A stretch of DNA of 64,000 nt from Archangium violaceum (GTDB lineage: Bacteria; Myxococcota; Myxococcia; Myxococcales; Myxococcaceae). The stretch's first letter is position 1; the number at the start of each line of letters is the position of its first letter. The stretch lies in NCBI RefSeq assembly GCF_016859125.1, contig NZ_CP069338.1, positions 5,271,501-5,335,500 of the forward strand. Direction: 5' to 3'. Position numbers and translations under genes: made by a program. Shown here in pieces: positions 25,807 to 35,763 of this stretch. The notes beneath the pieces were generated by a model. The model was not told the DNA's origin. It worked only from the letters and a program-made list of their open reading frames with translations, and did not search any database.

Positions 25807-27051
25807 ATGCGCCTGCTGCACACTTCGGACTGGCACCTGGGGCACACGCTGTACGACACCTCGCGCGAGGCCGAGCACGCCGCGTTCCTCGAGTGGTTGC
25901 TCGACACCCTCGAGGCGCAGAAGGTGGACGCGCTGCTGGTGGCCGGCGACATCTTCGACACCGCCAACCCCAGCGCCGAGGCCCAGGCCTCCTGGTACCG
26001 CTTCGTCGCCCAGGCCCGAATCCGCTGCCCCAAGCTGGACGTCGTCGTGATCGGCGGCAACCACGACTCGGCGGCGCGGCTGGATGCGCCGGATCCACTC
26101 TTCTCCGCGCTCGACGTGCGGGTGGTGGGCGGGCTGCCCAGGGCGCGGGGCTCGGTGGACCTGGAACGTCTGCTGGTGCCGCTGAAGAACGCCCAGGGCA
26201 AGGTGGGCGCGTGGGTGGCGGCCGTGCCCTACCTGCGGCCCGCGGATCTCCCTCTCGTCTCGGAGGAGGCGGGGGACAGGCTCGTCGCGGGCGTGCGCTC
26301 CGTGTACGCCGAGGTGCTGGAGGGGGCTCGCTCCAAGCGCAAGCCGGGCCAGGCGCTCGTCGCCATGGGCCACTGCTACATGGTGGGCACCGAGCTGTCC
26401 GTGCTCAGCGAGCGCAAGATTCTCGGGGGCAACCAGCACGCGCTCCCGGTGGACCTCTTCCCCGAGGACGTGGCGTACGCGGCGCTCGGGCACCTGCACA
26501 AGGCGCAGCGCGTGGGCGGGCGCGAGGGCGTGCGCTACAGCGGCTCGCCCCTGCCCCTGTCCCTCTCCGAGGCCAGCTACGCGCACCAGGTGCTGCTGGT
26601 GGAGCTCGAGGGCGAGCAGCTCTCCTCCGTGAGGCCGCTGCACGTGCCTCGCCGCGTGGAAATCGAGCGCGTGCCCAAGCGTGACGCGGCCACGCTGGAT
26701 GACGTGGTGACGATGTTGGAGGCCCTGCCCGAGCTGGAGCCGGAGACGCCCGACTGGCGCCGCCCCTACCTGGAGGTGTGCGTCGCGCTGCCCCGCCCCG
26801 AGCCCGCGCTGCGCCGCCGCGTGGAGGCCGCGCTCGAGGGCAAGGCCGCGCGTCTGGTGAAGCTCACCCCCGCCTATACTGGCAGCGGCAACACGCTCGC
26901 GGATGCCGGGCCGGGACTCTCCCTCAAGGAGCGCACCCCCGAGGACGTCTTCCGCGCCCGCTACGCGCGCGACTACACCGAGCCGCTCGATCCGACGCTG
27001 CTCGAGGCCTTCCACTCGCTGCTCACCCAGGTGCAGGAGGACGCGTCATGA
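25807..27051 (+). CDS. sbcD: SbcD nuclease subunit
   Basis: 414 residues. Metallophosphoesterase motifs are in order: HTSDWHLGHTLYD at 4-16, VAGDIFDTANPS, GGNHDSAARLD, then MGHCYM and GHLHKAQ. SbcD is the Mre11-like nuclease that with SbcC cleaves hairpins and protein-blocked DNA ends. ATG 25807 follows AGGAGGGG at good spacing; upstream codons in frame look non-coding. The stop overlaps the sbcC start (ATGA), so the two subunits are translationally coupled. Confidence 0.93.
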   Translation: MRLLHTSDWHLGHTLYDTSREAEHAAFLEWLLDTLEAQKVDALLVAGDIFDTANPSAEAQASWYRFVAQARIRCPKLDVVVIGGNHDSAARLDAPDPLFSALDVRVVGGLPRARGSVDLERLLVPLKNAQGKVGAWVAAVPYLRPADLPLVSEEAGDRLVAGVRSVYAEVLEGARSKRKPGQALVAMGHCYMVGTELSVLSERKILGGNQHALPVDLFPEDVAYAALGHLHKAQRVGGREGVRYSGSPLPLSLSEASYAHQVLLVELEGEQLSSVRPLHVPRRVEIERVPKRDAATLDDVVTMLEALPELEPETPDWRRPYLEVCVALPRPEPALRRRVEAALEGKAARLVKLTPAYTGSGNTLADAGPGLSLKERTPEDVFRARYARDYTEPLDPTLLEAFHSLLTQVQEDAS

Positions 27052-30000
27052 GGATCCTCTCCATCCGAGGCCGCAACCTGACGAGCCTCGCGGGCGACTT
27101 CTCCCTGAACCTGGATCAGCCGCCGCTCGACAAGCTGGGGCTGTTCGCCATCACCGGCGCCACGGGCGCGGGCAAGAGCACGCTGCTGGACGCTTTGTGC
27201 CTGGCCCTCTTCGACCGTACGCCCCGGCTGGGCGAGCGCGGCGGTGTTCCGGTGGGGCGCCCCGAGGAGGACGAGGACGCGCGGCTGATGGCCAACGACG
27301 TGCGCGGCGTGCTGCGCCGGGGCGCGGCCGAGGGCTTCGCCGAGGTGGACTTCCTGGGCAAGGACGGCCGGCGCTACCGCGCGCGCTGGTCCGTGTGGCG
27401 GGCGCGCAACCGCGCCGAGGGCCGCTTCCGCCCCCAGGAGATGACCCTCACCGACGTGGGCTCCCAGCAGCAGTTCGGACGCACCAAGTCCGAGGTGCTC
27501 AAGGCGATTGAAGAGCGGCTGGGCCTGTCCTTCGACCAGTTCCGGCGCTCGGCGCTACTGGCGCAGGGCGAGTTCGCCGCCTTCCTGCGCGCGGATGCCA
27601 ACGAGCGCGCGGAGCTGCTGGAGCGGATGACGGGGACGGAGGTGTACAGCCGCGTGTCCATGGCCGCGCACCAGCGCCACAAGGAGGTGCAGGAGGAGCT
27701 GGCGAAGCTGGCGCAAGGCGTGGCGGCCATTCCCCGGCTGCCAGACGAGGAGCGCGCGGTGGTGGAGGCGCAGCGCTCTCGCGAGGAGGCGGCGCTGGCC
27801 GAGGCCCAGGCGGCGCAGGTGAAGGCGGAGCAGTCGCTCCAGTGGTACACGGAGCGGGCGCGGCTGGTGGCGCTGGAGGCCGAGGCGGAGCAGGCACGTC
27901 AGCGCGCGGCCCAGGCGCTGGAGGCCGCGGAGCCTCGGAAGGCGGAGCTGGAGCGGGTGCGCGCGGCGGAGGTGCTGCGGGCCCCGCTGAACCGGGTGGA
28001 CGAGGCCTCGCGGAGGCGGGCGGAGGCGGAAGCGGCGCTCGCGGCGCGGCGCGCGGAGGCGGAAGCGGCACGGGCCCTGGCGCTGGTGCGCGAGGAGGCG
28101 CGGGCGAAGGCGGAGGCGCGGCGGACCGCGGCGGAGGCGGCGGAGGCGGTCGCGCGCCCGGCTCTGGAGGAGGCGCTGAAGCTGGACGCGGAGCTGGAGC
28201 GGGCGCGGCTCGATGAGCAGAAGGCCGCGCGCGAGCTGGAGGCCGCCCGCGAGTCCGAGCGGGTGGCCCAGGAGGCGCTGGCGCGGGTGGTCCGGGAAGA
28301 GGAGGCCGATCGCGCGGAGGAGAAGGCGGCGGAGGCGTGGCTCGGTGAGAACAAGCGCCTGGAGGCGATGGCTCGCGAGTGGCCCCGGTGGGATGCGGAG
28401 CTCACCCGCTACGGCCGCGCGGCGCAGGACGAGACCAGGGCGCGCGAGTCACTCGCGCAGGTGCGGTCCCGGGATGGAGCGCTGCGCGCGGAGGCCGAGC
28501 GCCGGGGCGAGGAGCAGCGCAAGGCGCAAGAGGCCCTGGAGGCCGCGAAGGCCCGTGTGGCCAGTGCCGAGGCCGCGCAGGGCAGGGAGGCCGGTGCGGA
28601 ACGGCGGGCTCGCCGGGTGGAGCTGCAGTCCCGGCAGGAGGGGCTGCGGGCGTTGACGGATGCGCGCGGGAGCGCGAGCGAGGCGGCCCGGGCGGAGCAG
28701 GAAGCCGCCGAGGAGGCTGGGAAGGCTCGCGCCGAGCATGCGTCCTCGACGGCCGAGGCCGAGGCCGCGAAGGTGGGCCGTCTGGAGCGGGAGGCCGCGC
28801 TGAAGGAGGCTCGCCGGGCGTTCGCCGAGGCGCGGGCGACGTTGGACCTCGCGGAGCACCGTGCGGAGCTGCGGGCGGGCCAGCCCTGTCCGCTCTGTGG
28901 TGCCACCGAGCACCCCTACCGCCAGCCGGGCACCGCGCTGGAGGGGCTCGCCACCAGGGCGCGGGCGCGGGTGGAGGAGCTGGAAGCAGAGGCCGCGGGG
29001 ATGACCCGGGCGGAAGCCGAGGCCAGTGCGCGGGCTACTGCCGCGGCCTCTCGTGCGGCGCAGGCGGAGGCCCGGAAGGAAGCCGCGGCGCAGCGGCGTG
29101 CCCAGCAGCGCACGGCCTGGAGCCACTCCCGGGCGAAGCTCGTGGGGACGTTGCCCCCGGAGGACGTGGAGGCGGAGGGCCTCGAGGCCTGGTTGGAGGC
29201 GGCACTCGCGGAGGTGAAGACGCTGCAGGCCCAGCTGAATGCCGAGGAGGAAGCGGCGGAGAAGCAGGAGCGTGTGGTGAAGGAGGCCCGCCTCGCGCTC
29301 ACCGCCGCGCTCGAGCGCCAGGAGGTGGTGGAGAAGGCCGCGCGTGAGGCCGGGGAAGCGCTGCGCCAGAATACCGAGGCCGAGTCCGCCGCCGCGCGCG
29401 AGGTGGAGCAGGCCGCGCGCATCCGCCAGGAGGTGCTGGAGGTTCTGGGGATTCCCTTCAAGGAGCTGCCGCGCTGGCAGGAGTCGCTGTCCGCGAAGCC
29501 GGGCGACTTCCGTGCACACTGCGCGAAGCGGGTGGCGGAGTGGAATACCCGCGAGCAGGCATTGAAGGACGCCCAGGCGCGCGTGGCGCGGGCCAGGGAC
29601 AAGCGCGCGCCGGCGGAGGCCGTTGCCGAGGTGAAGCGCACCCAGGCCGCGAGCTGTGCCCAGGAGCTCTCCCGGGCTCAGGAGGCGCTGCGGGAGAAGC
29701 AGGCCGCGCGTGGGGCGGTGCTCGGCGGGCGTCCCACCGCCGAGGTGCGTGACGGGCTCGAACGGGAGCTGCAGGAGGCGTCCCAGGCCTACGAGTCCGT
29801 CCGCGCCGACGCCGAGAAGGCGAAGCAGGATGCCGCCACCGCGGCTGCGCGTGCCCAGGACGCGGCGCAGGCTCATGTGTCCGCGGACACCGCCAGGGCC
29901 GAGGCCGAGGCGGCGCTCTCGGCGCTGCTATCGGCGCGAAGTCTCACGCTGGAGGCCGCGCGTCTCCTGCTCGCGAGGGATGCCGCCTGGTGCGAGGCCG

Positions 30001-30833
30001 AGGAGCGTGCGCTGTCCGCGCTCCATCAGGCACATGAGCACGCGCTGGCCGTGTTGACGGAGCGCCAGTCCCAGCGCGCCCGGCACGAGTCGTCCGGGCT
30101 CCCGTCCATCGCCGAGGCGGAGGCCGCCGCCGTATGCGAGCGGGCCCGCGCGGACACCGAGGCCCGGCGTCAGTCCACCGCCTCGTTGAAGGCCCGGCTC
30201 GACCAGGACGACGAGGCCCGCCGCCGCCACGGTGAGCAGGCCCGGCTCCTCGAGGAGAAGCAGCGCGCGAGCGGCGTGTGGCGCACCCTCAGCGAGCTCA
30301 TCGGCTCGCACGACGGCAGGAAGTTCAAGGTGTTCGCCCAGAGCCTCACCCTGGACGCGCTCCTGCACTACGCCAACGCGCACCTCGAGGAGCTGGCCCC
30401 GCGCTACCGCCTCATGCGCGTGCCGAAGTACGACCTCGACCTCCAGGTGGTGGACCGGGACATGGGCGACGAGGTTCGCGGTGTCTCCAGCCTCTCGGGT
30501 GGGGAGAGCTTCCTCGTGTCTCTGGCCCTGGCCCTGGGGCTCGCCTCGCTCTCCTCGGAGACGACGCAGGTGGAGACGCTCTTCATCGACGAGGGCTTCG
30601 GCACGTTGGATCCGGAGACCCTGGAGATGGCCCTGGCCACGCTCGACGCGCTCCAGGCCACCGGCCGGCAGGTGGGCATCATCTCCCACGTGTCCGGGCT
30701 CGCCGAGCGCATCGGCGTGCAGGTGCGCGTGGTGAAGCAGGGCGCCGGACGCAGCCGGCTCGTCGTCATGGGCGAGCCGGGACTCCTCGGCGCCTCGGTG
30801 CCCGATGTGCGGCCCGCGGCCTCGGTGGGGTAG
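27048..30833 (+). CDS. sbcC: SbcC, SMC-like ATPase subunit
   Basis: 1261 residues, Rad50-like. Walker A is GATGAGKSTLLDA near residue 40. Long coiled coils rich in Ala/Glu/Arg flank a central zinc hook, PCPLCGATEHPY, near 620. The ABC signature SSLSGGESFLVSLALALGLA and Walker B ETLFIDEGFGTLDPETLEMA are near the C-terminus. With SbcD it processes DNA ends during repair and replication. The alanine-rich coil is longer than in E. coli SbcC (about 1050 residues). ATG 27048 overlaps the sbcD stop. Confidence 0.93.
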   Translation: MRILSIRGRNLTSLAGDFSLNLDQPPLDKLGLFAITGATGAGKSTLLDALCLALFDRTPRLGERGGVPVGRPEEDEDARLMANDVRGVLRRGAAEGFAEVDFLGKDGRRYRARWSVWRARNRAEGRFRPQEMTLTDVGSQQQFGRTKSEVLKAIEERLGLSFDQFRRSALLAQGEFAAFLRADANERAELLERMTGTEVYSRVSMAAHQRHKEVQEELAKLAQGVAAIPRLPDEERAVVEAQRSREEAALAEAQAAQVKAEQSLQWYTERARLVALEAEAEQARQRAAQALEAAEPRKAELERVRAAEVLRAPLNRVDEASRRRAEAEAALAARRAEAEAARALALVREEARAKAEARRTAAEAAEAVARPALEEALKLDAELERARLDEQKAARELEAARESERVAQEALARVVREEEADRAEEKAAEAWLGENKRLEAMAREWPRWDAELTRYGRAAQDETRARESLAQVRSRDGALRAEAERRGEEQRKAQEALEAAKARVASAEAAQGREAGAERRARRVELQSRQEGLRALTDARGSASEAARAEQEAAEEAGKARAEHASSTAEAEAAKVGRLEREAALKEARRAFAEARATLDLAEHRAELRAGQPCPLCGATEHPYRQPGTALEGLATRARARVEELEAEAAGMTRAEAEASARATAAASRAAQAEARKEAAAQRRAQQRTAWSHSRAKLVGTLPPEDVEAEGLEAWLEAALAEVKTLQAQLNAEEEAAEKQERVVKEARLALTAALERQEVVEKAAREAGEALRQNTEAESAAAREVEQAARIRQEVLEVLGIPFKELPRWQESLSAKPGDFRAHCAKRVAEWNTREQALKDAQARVARARDKRAPAEAVAEVKRTQAASCAQELSRAQEALREKQAARGAVLGGRPTAEVRDGLERELQEASQAYESVRADAEKAKQDAATAAARAQDAAQAHVSADTARAEAEAALSALLSARSLTLEAARLLLARDAAWCEAEERALSALHQAHEHALAVLTERQSQRARHESSGLPSIAEAEAAAVCERARADTEARRQSTASLKARLDQDDEARRRHGEQARLLEEKQRASGVWRTLSELIGSHDGRKFKVFAQSLTLDALLHYANAHLEELAPRYRLMRVPKYDLDLQVVDRDMGDEVRGVSSLSGGESFLVSLALALGLASLSSETTQVETLFIDEGFGTLDPETLEMALATLDALQATGRQVGIISHVSGLAERIGVQVRVVKQGAGRSRLVVMGEPGLLGASVPDVRPAASVG

Positions 30834-30837
30834 CGCG

Positions 30838-31707
30838 TCAGCTCGCTGGCGAGCCGGCCAGGCTCGCCAGGTAGCGATCCAACGTCTCGGCGAAGCGGGT
30901 GTCGTCGTTGAGGAAGGCGAGCCCCACGCCTCCCTTGTAAGGGTCATCCACCACGTGCACCACCAGCGCGTCTCCCTGCAGGCGCTCGCCGTTGGGCAGC
31001 TTCACCTGGACCGTCACCACGCTGTCCACGGGCGGGCGGTGCGCCGTCCTCACGAAGAGGCCCCCGTTGGAGATGTTCGTCGCGTGCTCGCGCACGAAGT
31101 CCAGCTCCGTGCGGAACTCCATCTCCAGCTTCACCGCGAAGCGGCGCCCCCGGCGGTGCGTGTCGAAGGTCTCGTAGGCCGGGGTGCCCGGCTTGGGGGG
31201 CTCTTCCGCCGAGGGTGCTTCCGGGGGGGCTGGCTCCGGGCTCGGGGCGGGGGCCTGGGCGTTGCTGGCCGCTGTGTCGAAGTAGGCGATGCGGACGGAG
31301 GCGGGGCCCTGGGGCGGCCCATCCGGAATGGGCTCGCGGACGGCGAGCTGCTGCAGGTGCCCGTGCAGCACGATGGCCGCGGCCTCGAAGTCCTCCAACT
31401 CGTGGATGTCCGGTCCGGTGAGCGCGCGGGCGCGGAACGCATCTCGCTCCGCCTTGGGCAGGCGCCACAGCTCCACGAGGATGCCGCCGCTCTCCTGGAC
31501 CTCCTCCGTCAGGGCCTCCACCGCCGAGCGCGGGTAGCTGGGCACCTCCACCTTCAACTCCAGGGTGGCTTCTACGTCCCGTAAAGCCACGACGATGCCA
31601 GGCGGCCTCGGCGAGGGCAGCAACGCCCCCAGCCCCTCCACCAGAGCTCTGACCCGCTCTGCACGGGCCGAGCCATTCCACAACGCCGCGAGACCGAACA
31701 CTGGCAC
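30838..31707 (-). CDS. PilZ domain protein of the TIGR02266 type
   Basis: 289 residues. The N-terminal 150 residues have no recognised domain and end in a Pro/Ala-rich linker. The C-terminal PilZ domain begins HRRGRRFAVKLEMEFRT (RxxxR-type motif, here RRGRR) and includes the NISNGGLFVRTA motif of the myxobacterial TIGR02266 group, followed by GVGLAFLND. It may bind cyclic di-GMP, or have lost binding as many of this group have. It converges on sbcC with only 4 bp between stops. Divergent from the cglD-like gene at 31955 across 247 bp, which must hold both promoters. Confidence 0.85.
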   Translation of the reverse strand: MPVFGLAALWNGSARAERVRALVEGLGALLPSPRPPGIVVALRDVEATLELKVEVPSYPRSAVEALTEEVQESGGILVELWRLPKAERDAFRARALTGPDIHELEDFEAAAIVLHGHLQQLAVREPIPDGPPQGPASVRIAYFDTAASNAQAPAPSPEPAPPEAPSAEEPPKPGTPAYETFDTHRRGRRFAVKLEMEFRTELDFVREHATNISNGGLFVRTAHRPPVDSVVTVQVKLPNGERLQGDALVVHVVDDPYKGGVGLAFLNDDTRFAETLDRYLASLAGSPAS

Positions 31708-31954
31708 GTCGACGGAGGATAGCCGAGGCGGCGCTCGGGTGGGTCAATCATCGTGCATTTCCCGCCATTGAACGCTCCGCGAGCAGGCGAGCACGGGACG
31801 TGGGGTCTCCAGAGGCGCTCCGTGCGGCGCTGGTCAATCCGGAGAGGTGGCACCCGGTACGCGAGGGCAGGTTCCAGGAAACCCACCTGGGCAATAGGGG
31901 AGCGCGTCTCCAGCTTCGCGGGCCGTTGTCACACCCCCTCCCCCGAGGCAGATC

Positions 31955-34900
31955 ATGCGTGTCCCTTTCCGAGTCCTCCCGGCCGCGCTGCTCGTGGCCG
32001 CGCTCGCTACGGGCTGTGGTCCAGACAAGGCGGGCACCGACCCCGCGCAACCCGGTGGGGGTGGGCAGAGCGAGGAGCCCTCCAACGGAAACCCGACCCC
32101 GGCGGAGCCACCGCCCCCCGTGGAGGATCCCTTCGCGGATCCTCCGGGCCCCAGTCATCCCGACAACCGGGCGCTCGACTCCGACTGCGATGGCCTGACG
32201 GACGCGGAGGAGTGGGGCAACGTCTATCCGGGAGGCCTGATGACGGATCCGGGCCGGTGGGACTCGGACGGGGATGGTCTCCGCGATGGGCTCGAGGCGG
32301 GCCGTACCACCTCCCTCAACGCGGATCCGGAGTGCAAGCGGCTCTTCCGCGCGGACGCGGAGCCCTCGAGCCGGACGAACCCGGGCAACGCGGACACGGA
32401 TGGGGATGGGCTGAAGGACGGTGAGGAGGATCGCAACCGCAACGGCAAGGTGGAGCCGGGCGAGACGGATCCGATCAACCGGGACACGGATGGAGACGGC
32501 CTGCTGGATGGCGAGGAGGACGGAAACAAGAACGGCCAGGTGGACCCCGGCGAGACGGATCCTCGCAAGCGGGACTCGGACGGAGATGGCCTCTCGGATT
32601 CGGTCGAGTTGAGCACCACCCACACGGATCCGCTCGACGCGGACACGGATGGGGATTCCTGCCGGGATGGTGCCGAGGACATCAACGGCAACGGTGTGAA
32701 GAACCCGGGGGAGACGGATCCTCGGGACGGCTCCGACTGCGGCGCGGGCGGCCTCCCGGACACCGATGGCGATGGAGTGCCGGACACCGTCGAGGACGTC
32801 AATCACAACGGCGCGAAGGATGGGTCCGAGACGGACTGGCGCAACGCGGACACGGACGGAGACGGGCTGAAGGACGGCACGGAGGATCGCAATCACAACG
32901 GCGTGGTGGACTCCGGCGAGACCGACCCGCGCGTGAAGGACTCGGACTGTGACGGCCTGCTCGATGGCGCGGATCAGGGGGCCTTCAAGGGCGAGGACAC
33001 GAACGGCAACGGCGTGCGCGACCCGGGGGAGACGGATCCGGCCCGCAGGGACACGGATGGTGACGGCCTGTTGGATGGCGTGGAGCGCGGCATCCCCGCG
33101 GGCTCGGCGCCCCTCACCACCTGTGGCTATCCCGGCGACGCGGATCCCGGCACCACCACGGATCCGGGCAACGCCGACTCCGACGGGGATGGCATCGCCG
33201 ATGGTGCCGAGGACTCGAACCAGAACGGCCGCAAGGACCCGGGCGAGTTGGATCCTCGCACTGGGAGCGACGGGGCCAGCAGCACGCCCGCCGGCCAGGC
33301 CTGCGCGGCGCGGAACCTGCGGCAGGTCATCTTCAAGGAAGACAGTGGTGGGGACATCCGCCTGGCGCTCCGGCCCGAGTTCCAGGAGGTGAAGCAGCTC
33401 GTCGTGGGCGGCAAGAGCCGGGGCTTCGTGGGCTACGACGACACGCACAAGGTGGCCTTCATCGCCTACAAGCGCGCGCAGGCGGGCAGCTCGACGACGG
33501 TGGTGGGCGACGAGCTGTTCGTTCGCGGCCAGTTCTCCCCGTCTGTGACGGCGGGCACCACCCAGACGTTCACCACCTGGGACGGCCACCCCGCGCTGCA
33601 GGCCTTCTATGACCAGGGCGCGACCACCAACCTGCGGGACTACACCAACGCGGTGGCCAACGCGCTCGTCGGCTCGGGGGCCGGAGTGCTCTCGGGCGGC
33701 GCGGCCGTGAACGGGCCGTACAAGCTCCAGGCGCAGTACGTCCATCGCTCCAACGCGAGCGTGCTGGTGGTGCTGGCCATCACCCCCAAGGCGCGCTTCG
33801 TGGAACCTGGAATCTTCACCGTGGGGGACACGGCGGGCGGCACGGCGCTGGCCCAGTTCGGTGACGCGGACGCGGTGCAGTGCGAGACCTTCACCGCGGG
33901 CAACGGCATGGTGGACTTCCTCTTCGTGGTGGACGACAGCGGCTCCATGCAGACGTCCCAGAGCGCGGTGGCCGACGCCGCCGCGGCCGTGGCCAACCGG
34001 CTGGGCAACTCGCAGCTCGACTGGCGCATCGCCATGGTGACCTCGACCTATACGCAGACGGGCTATGGCCTCCCCAACGCCGGGGTGTTCCGTGGCTTCA
34101 CCCGGAACATCGACCAGTTCAAGGCGTGGTTGCAGCAGGGCGCGCCGTGCCCCGACCCCAGCCAGTACTGCTGGGTGGGCATCGACGGCTCCAGCGAGGA
34201 GCGCACCCTGGAGAGCGCGAGGGCGGCGGTGGACCTCATGACCCAGGCGAGCACCCCCGCGGCCAGGAAGTACCGTCCGGGTGCCCGGCTGGTGATCATC
34301 CTCCTCACCGACGTGCGCGACCAGCCGGACACCCCGCCGGTCAGCACGTACATCGACTACTTCAAGGGCACCAACCCCATCGGCCAGCTCATCCAGATGC
34401 ACGGCATCATCTGCGACCCGGCCGGCGGCGAGTGCTACCCGAGCGAGCCCGTCCATGACCCCCGGCACCTGGACGTCATCCAGGCCACCGGCGGTGTCGT
34501 GGGCAGCATCCGCAGCACCGCGTCCATCCAGAATACCATCAACACCATCGTGGACAGCGTGATTGCCTCCACGGGCTACCGCACGCTCAAGCCGCCCATC
34601 GGCGCGTCGGTGCGCGTGGCGATGGAGGCGGTGCAGGACCCTTCGCGGTGCACGGCGAGCGATCTGCCACGCAGCCGGACGAACGGCTTCGACGTGGACG
34701 GAGTCAGCCGGGCGTTGTCCTTCTACGGTGCGTGCCGTCCGGCCGCGGCGGGGACGACGAAGGCCGCTGTCTCCTACCGGTACTGGAGCGACCTCACGCT
34801 CAACAAGGATGGCAACCCGCCGCCCTGCTCGACGGACACCGGCTACTACGACGGAAGCGAGCCGGACTTCTGCCAGGGCAACCTCACGTGCAACCGGCAG

Positions 34901-35269
34901 ACGAACCGGTGTGAGTGCCCGTCGGACTGTGGCGGTGGCGGCTCGCCGGGCGAGGTGTGTGATTCCCGCAGGGACGTATGCGACTTCACCTGCACGTCGG
35001 ACTGCGGAGGCTCGTGCGGCAGCTTCCAGATGTGCAACACGTCCACGTGCGCCTGCCAGTGCGTGGCGTCCGCGACCTGCGCTCCTGGCTTCAAGTTCGA
35101 CCCGGCGGCCTGCGCCTGCGTCTGTGACACGGCGGCGCTCGAGTGTGGTCCCACCTACCGGGCCGATGCCGATGCCTGTGCCTGCGTCTGCCGGGACAAC
35201 TGCGGCTCCTGCCCGTCGCTCACGGAGTGCAACATGAGCACCTGTACCTGTGAGCCGATGCTGAACTGA
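31955..35269 (+). CDS. cglD: CglD-like gliding-motility lipoprotein with TSP3 repeats and VWA domain
   Basis: 1104 residues. Lipobox ALATGC near residue 22, then a Pro-rich linker. Residues about 70-440 are thrombospondin type-3 calcium-binding repeats (many DTDGDGL and DSDGDGL units). A VWA domain at about 640-870 has the MIDAS-like DFLFVVDDSGSM and later LVIILLTDVRDQ. The C-terminal 150 residues carry Cys-rich EGF-like repeats (CTSDCGGSCGSFQMCNTSTC and similar). This architecture matches Myxococcus CglD, an outer-membrane lipoprotein needed for adventurous gliding that can be transferred between cells. A terminator hairpin follows at 35311. Confidence 0.82.
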   Translation: MRVPFRVLPAALLVAALATGCGPDKAGTDPAQPGGGGQSEEPSNGNPTPAEPPPPVEDPFADPPGPSHPDNRALDSDCDGLTDAEEWGNVYPGGLMTDPGRWDSDGDGLRDGLEAGRTTSLNADPECKRLFRADAEPSSRTNPGNADTDGDGLKDGEEDRNRNGKVEPGETDPINRDTDGDGLLDGEEDGNKNGQVDPGETDPRKRDSDGDGLSDSVELSTTHTDPLDADTDGDSCRDGAEDINGNGVKNPGETDPRDGSDCGAGGLPDTDGDGVPDTVEDVNHNGAKDGSETDWRNADTDGDGLKDGTEDRNHNGVVDSGETDPRVKDSDCDGLLDGADQGAFKGEDTNGNGVRDPGETDPARRDTDGDGLLDGVERGIPAGSAPLTTCGYPGDADPGTTTDPGNADSDGDGIADGAEDSNQNGRKDPGELDPRTGSDGASSTPAGQACAARNLRQVIFKEDSGGDIRLALRPEFQEVKQLVVGGKSRGFVGYDDTHKVAFIAYKRAQAGSSTTVVGDELFVRGQFSPSVTAGTTQTFTTWDGHPALQAFYDQGATTNLRDYTNAVANALVGSGAGVLSGGAAVNGPYKLQAQYVHRSNASVLVVLAITPKARFVEPGIFTVGDTAGGTALAQFGDADAVQCETFTAGNGMVDFLFVVDDSGSMQTSQSAVADAAAAVANRLGNSQLDWRIAMVTSTYTQTGYGLPNAGVFRGFTRNIDQFKAWLQQGAPCPDPSQYCWVGIDGSSEERTLESARAAVDLMTQASTPAARKYRPGARLVIILLTDVRDQPDTPPVSTYIDYFKGTNPIGQLIQMHGIICDPAGGECYPSEPVHDPRHLDVIQATGGVVGSIRSTASIQNTINTIVDSVIASTGYRTLKPPIGASVRVAMEAVQDPSRCTASDLPRSRTNGFDVDGVSRALSFYGACRPAAAGTTKAAVSYRYWSDLTLNKDGNPPPCSTDTGYYDGSEPDFCQGNLTCNRQTNRCECPSDCGGGGSPGEVCDSRRDVCDFTCTSDCGGSCGSFQMCNTSTCACQCVASATCAPGFKFDPAACACVCDTAALECGPTYRADADACACVCRDNCGSCPSLTECNMSTCTCEPMLN

Positions 35270-35310
35270 AAGAGCACGCGACGGCCTGGCTCTCTGACAT
35301 GGCCCGGATC

Positions 35311-35334
35311 CTCCCCTGACTCTCGTCAGGGGAG
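35311..35334. terminator. bidirectional terminator hairpin
   Basis: A perfect 10-bp stem, CTCCCCTGAC (35311-35320) with GTCAGGGGAG (35325-35334), around a TCTC loop. It lies between the convergent cglD-like gene (stop 35269) and DUF2914 gene (stop 35350), so it can serve both. No T tract follows, as is common in high-GC genomes. Confidence 0.7.
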
Positions 35335-35349
35335 AAGTGCCGGGAGGTG

Positions 35350-35739
35350 TTACTGCACCTGCACCTGGAAGCTGGTGGAGCCCAGCTCGCTGCCATCCGA
35401 GCCCAAGACCCGGGCCGTCCAGGCGCCGGTGTCACCCGCGCGGAATGTCCGGTAGGCGTGCGTGCGGTACGACGCGCGGGGGACCTTCAGCTCCGTCTTG
35501 GAGACCTCCTTGCCGTCCTTGGACCAGACGATGGTCACGGTCCCGGGCTCCACGTCGGTGACCTTCGTGGCGGCGTAGATGCGGGTGTTCGGGGCGACCG
35601 TGAAGCTGTCGGACGCGCCGGTGACTTCGTACTTCTCGATGCCGGTGCCGACCTTCACGTCGGCCGAGCCGGCGGCGAAGGCGGTGGTGGTGAGCAGCAG
35701 GGCGGGCAGCACGTACTTCAGCCAGGAATGCCTGGACAT
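35350..35739 (-). CDS. secreted DUF2914 protein
   Basis: 129 residues. Signal peptide MSRHSWLKYVLPALLLTTTA with AFAA cleavage region. The mature part is a single beta-sandwich domain of DUF2914 type (IYAATKVTDVEPGTVTIVWS, then YRTHAYRTFRAGDTGAWTAR). These domains occur in periplasmic or surface proteins and have no assigned activity. ATG 35739 has GGAGACACC directly upstream and begins the signal sequence; the ATG at 35763 is in frame but lacks this. It lies 24 bp downstream of the start of intergenic DNA shared with the cyclase gene stop at 35764. Confidence 0.8.
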   Translation of the reverse strand: MSRHSWLKYVLPALLLTTTAFAAGSADVKVGTGIEKYEVTGASDSFTVAPNTRIYAATKVTDVEPGTVTIVWSKDGKEVSKTELKVPRASYRTHAYRTFRAGDTGAWTARVLGSDGSELGSTSFQVQVQ

Positions 35740-35763
35740 GGTGTCTCCTCCGGTGAGGGACAC

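Noticed and set aside
32180-33270. Short periodic DNA repeats resembling a tandem or CRISPR-like array
   Set aside because: The periodicity comes from DxDGDGL calcium-binding repeats in the CglD-like protein; units vary and the frame is open throughout.
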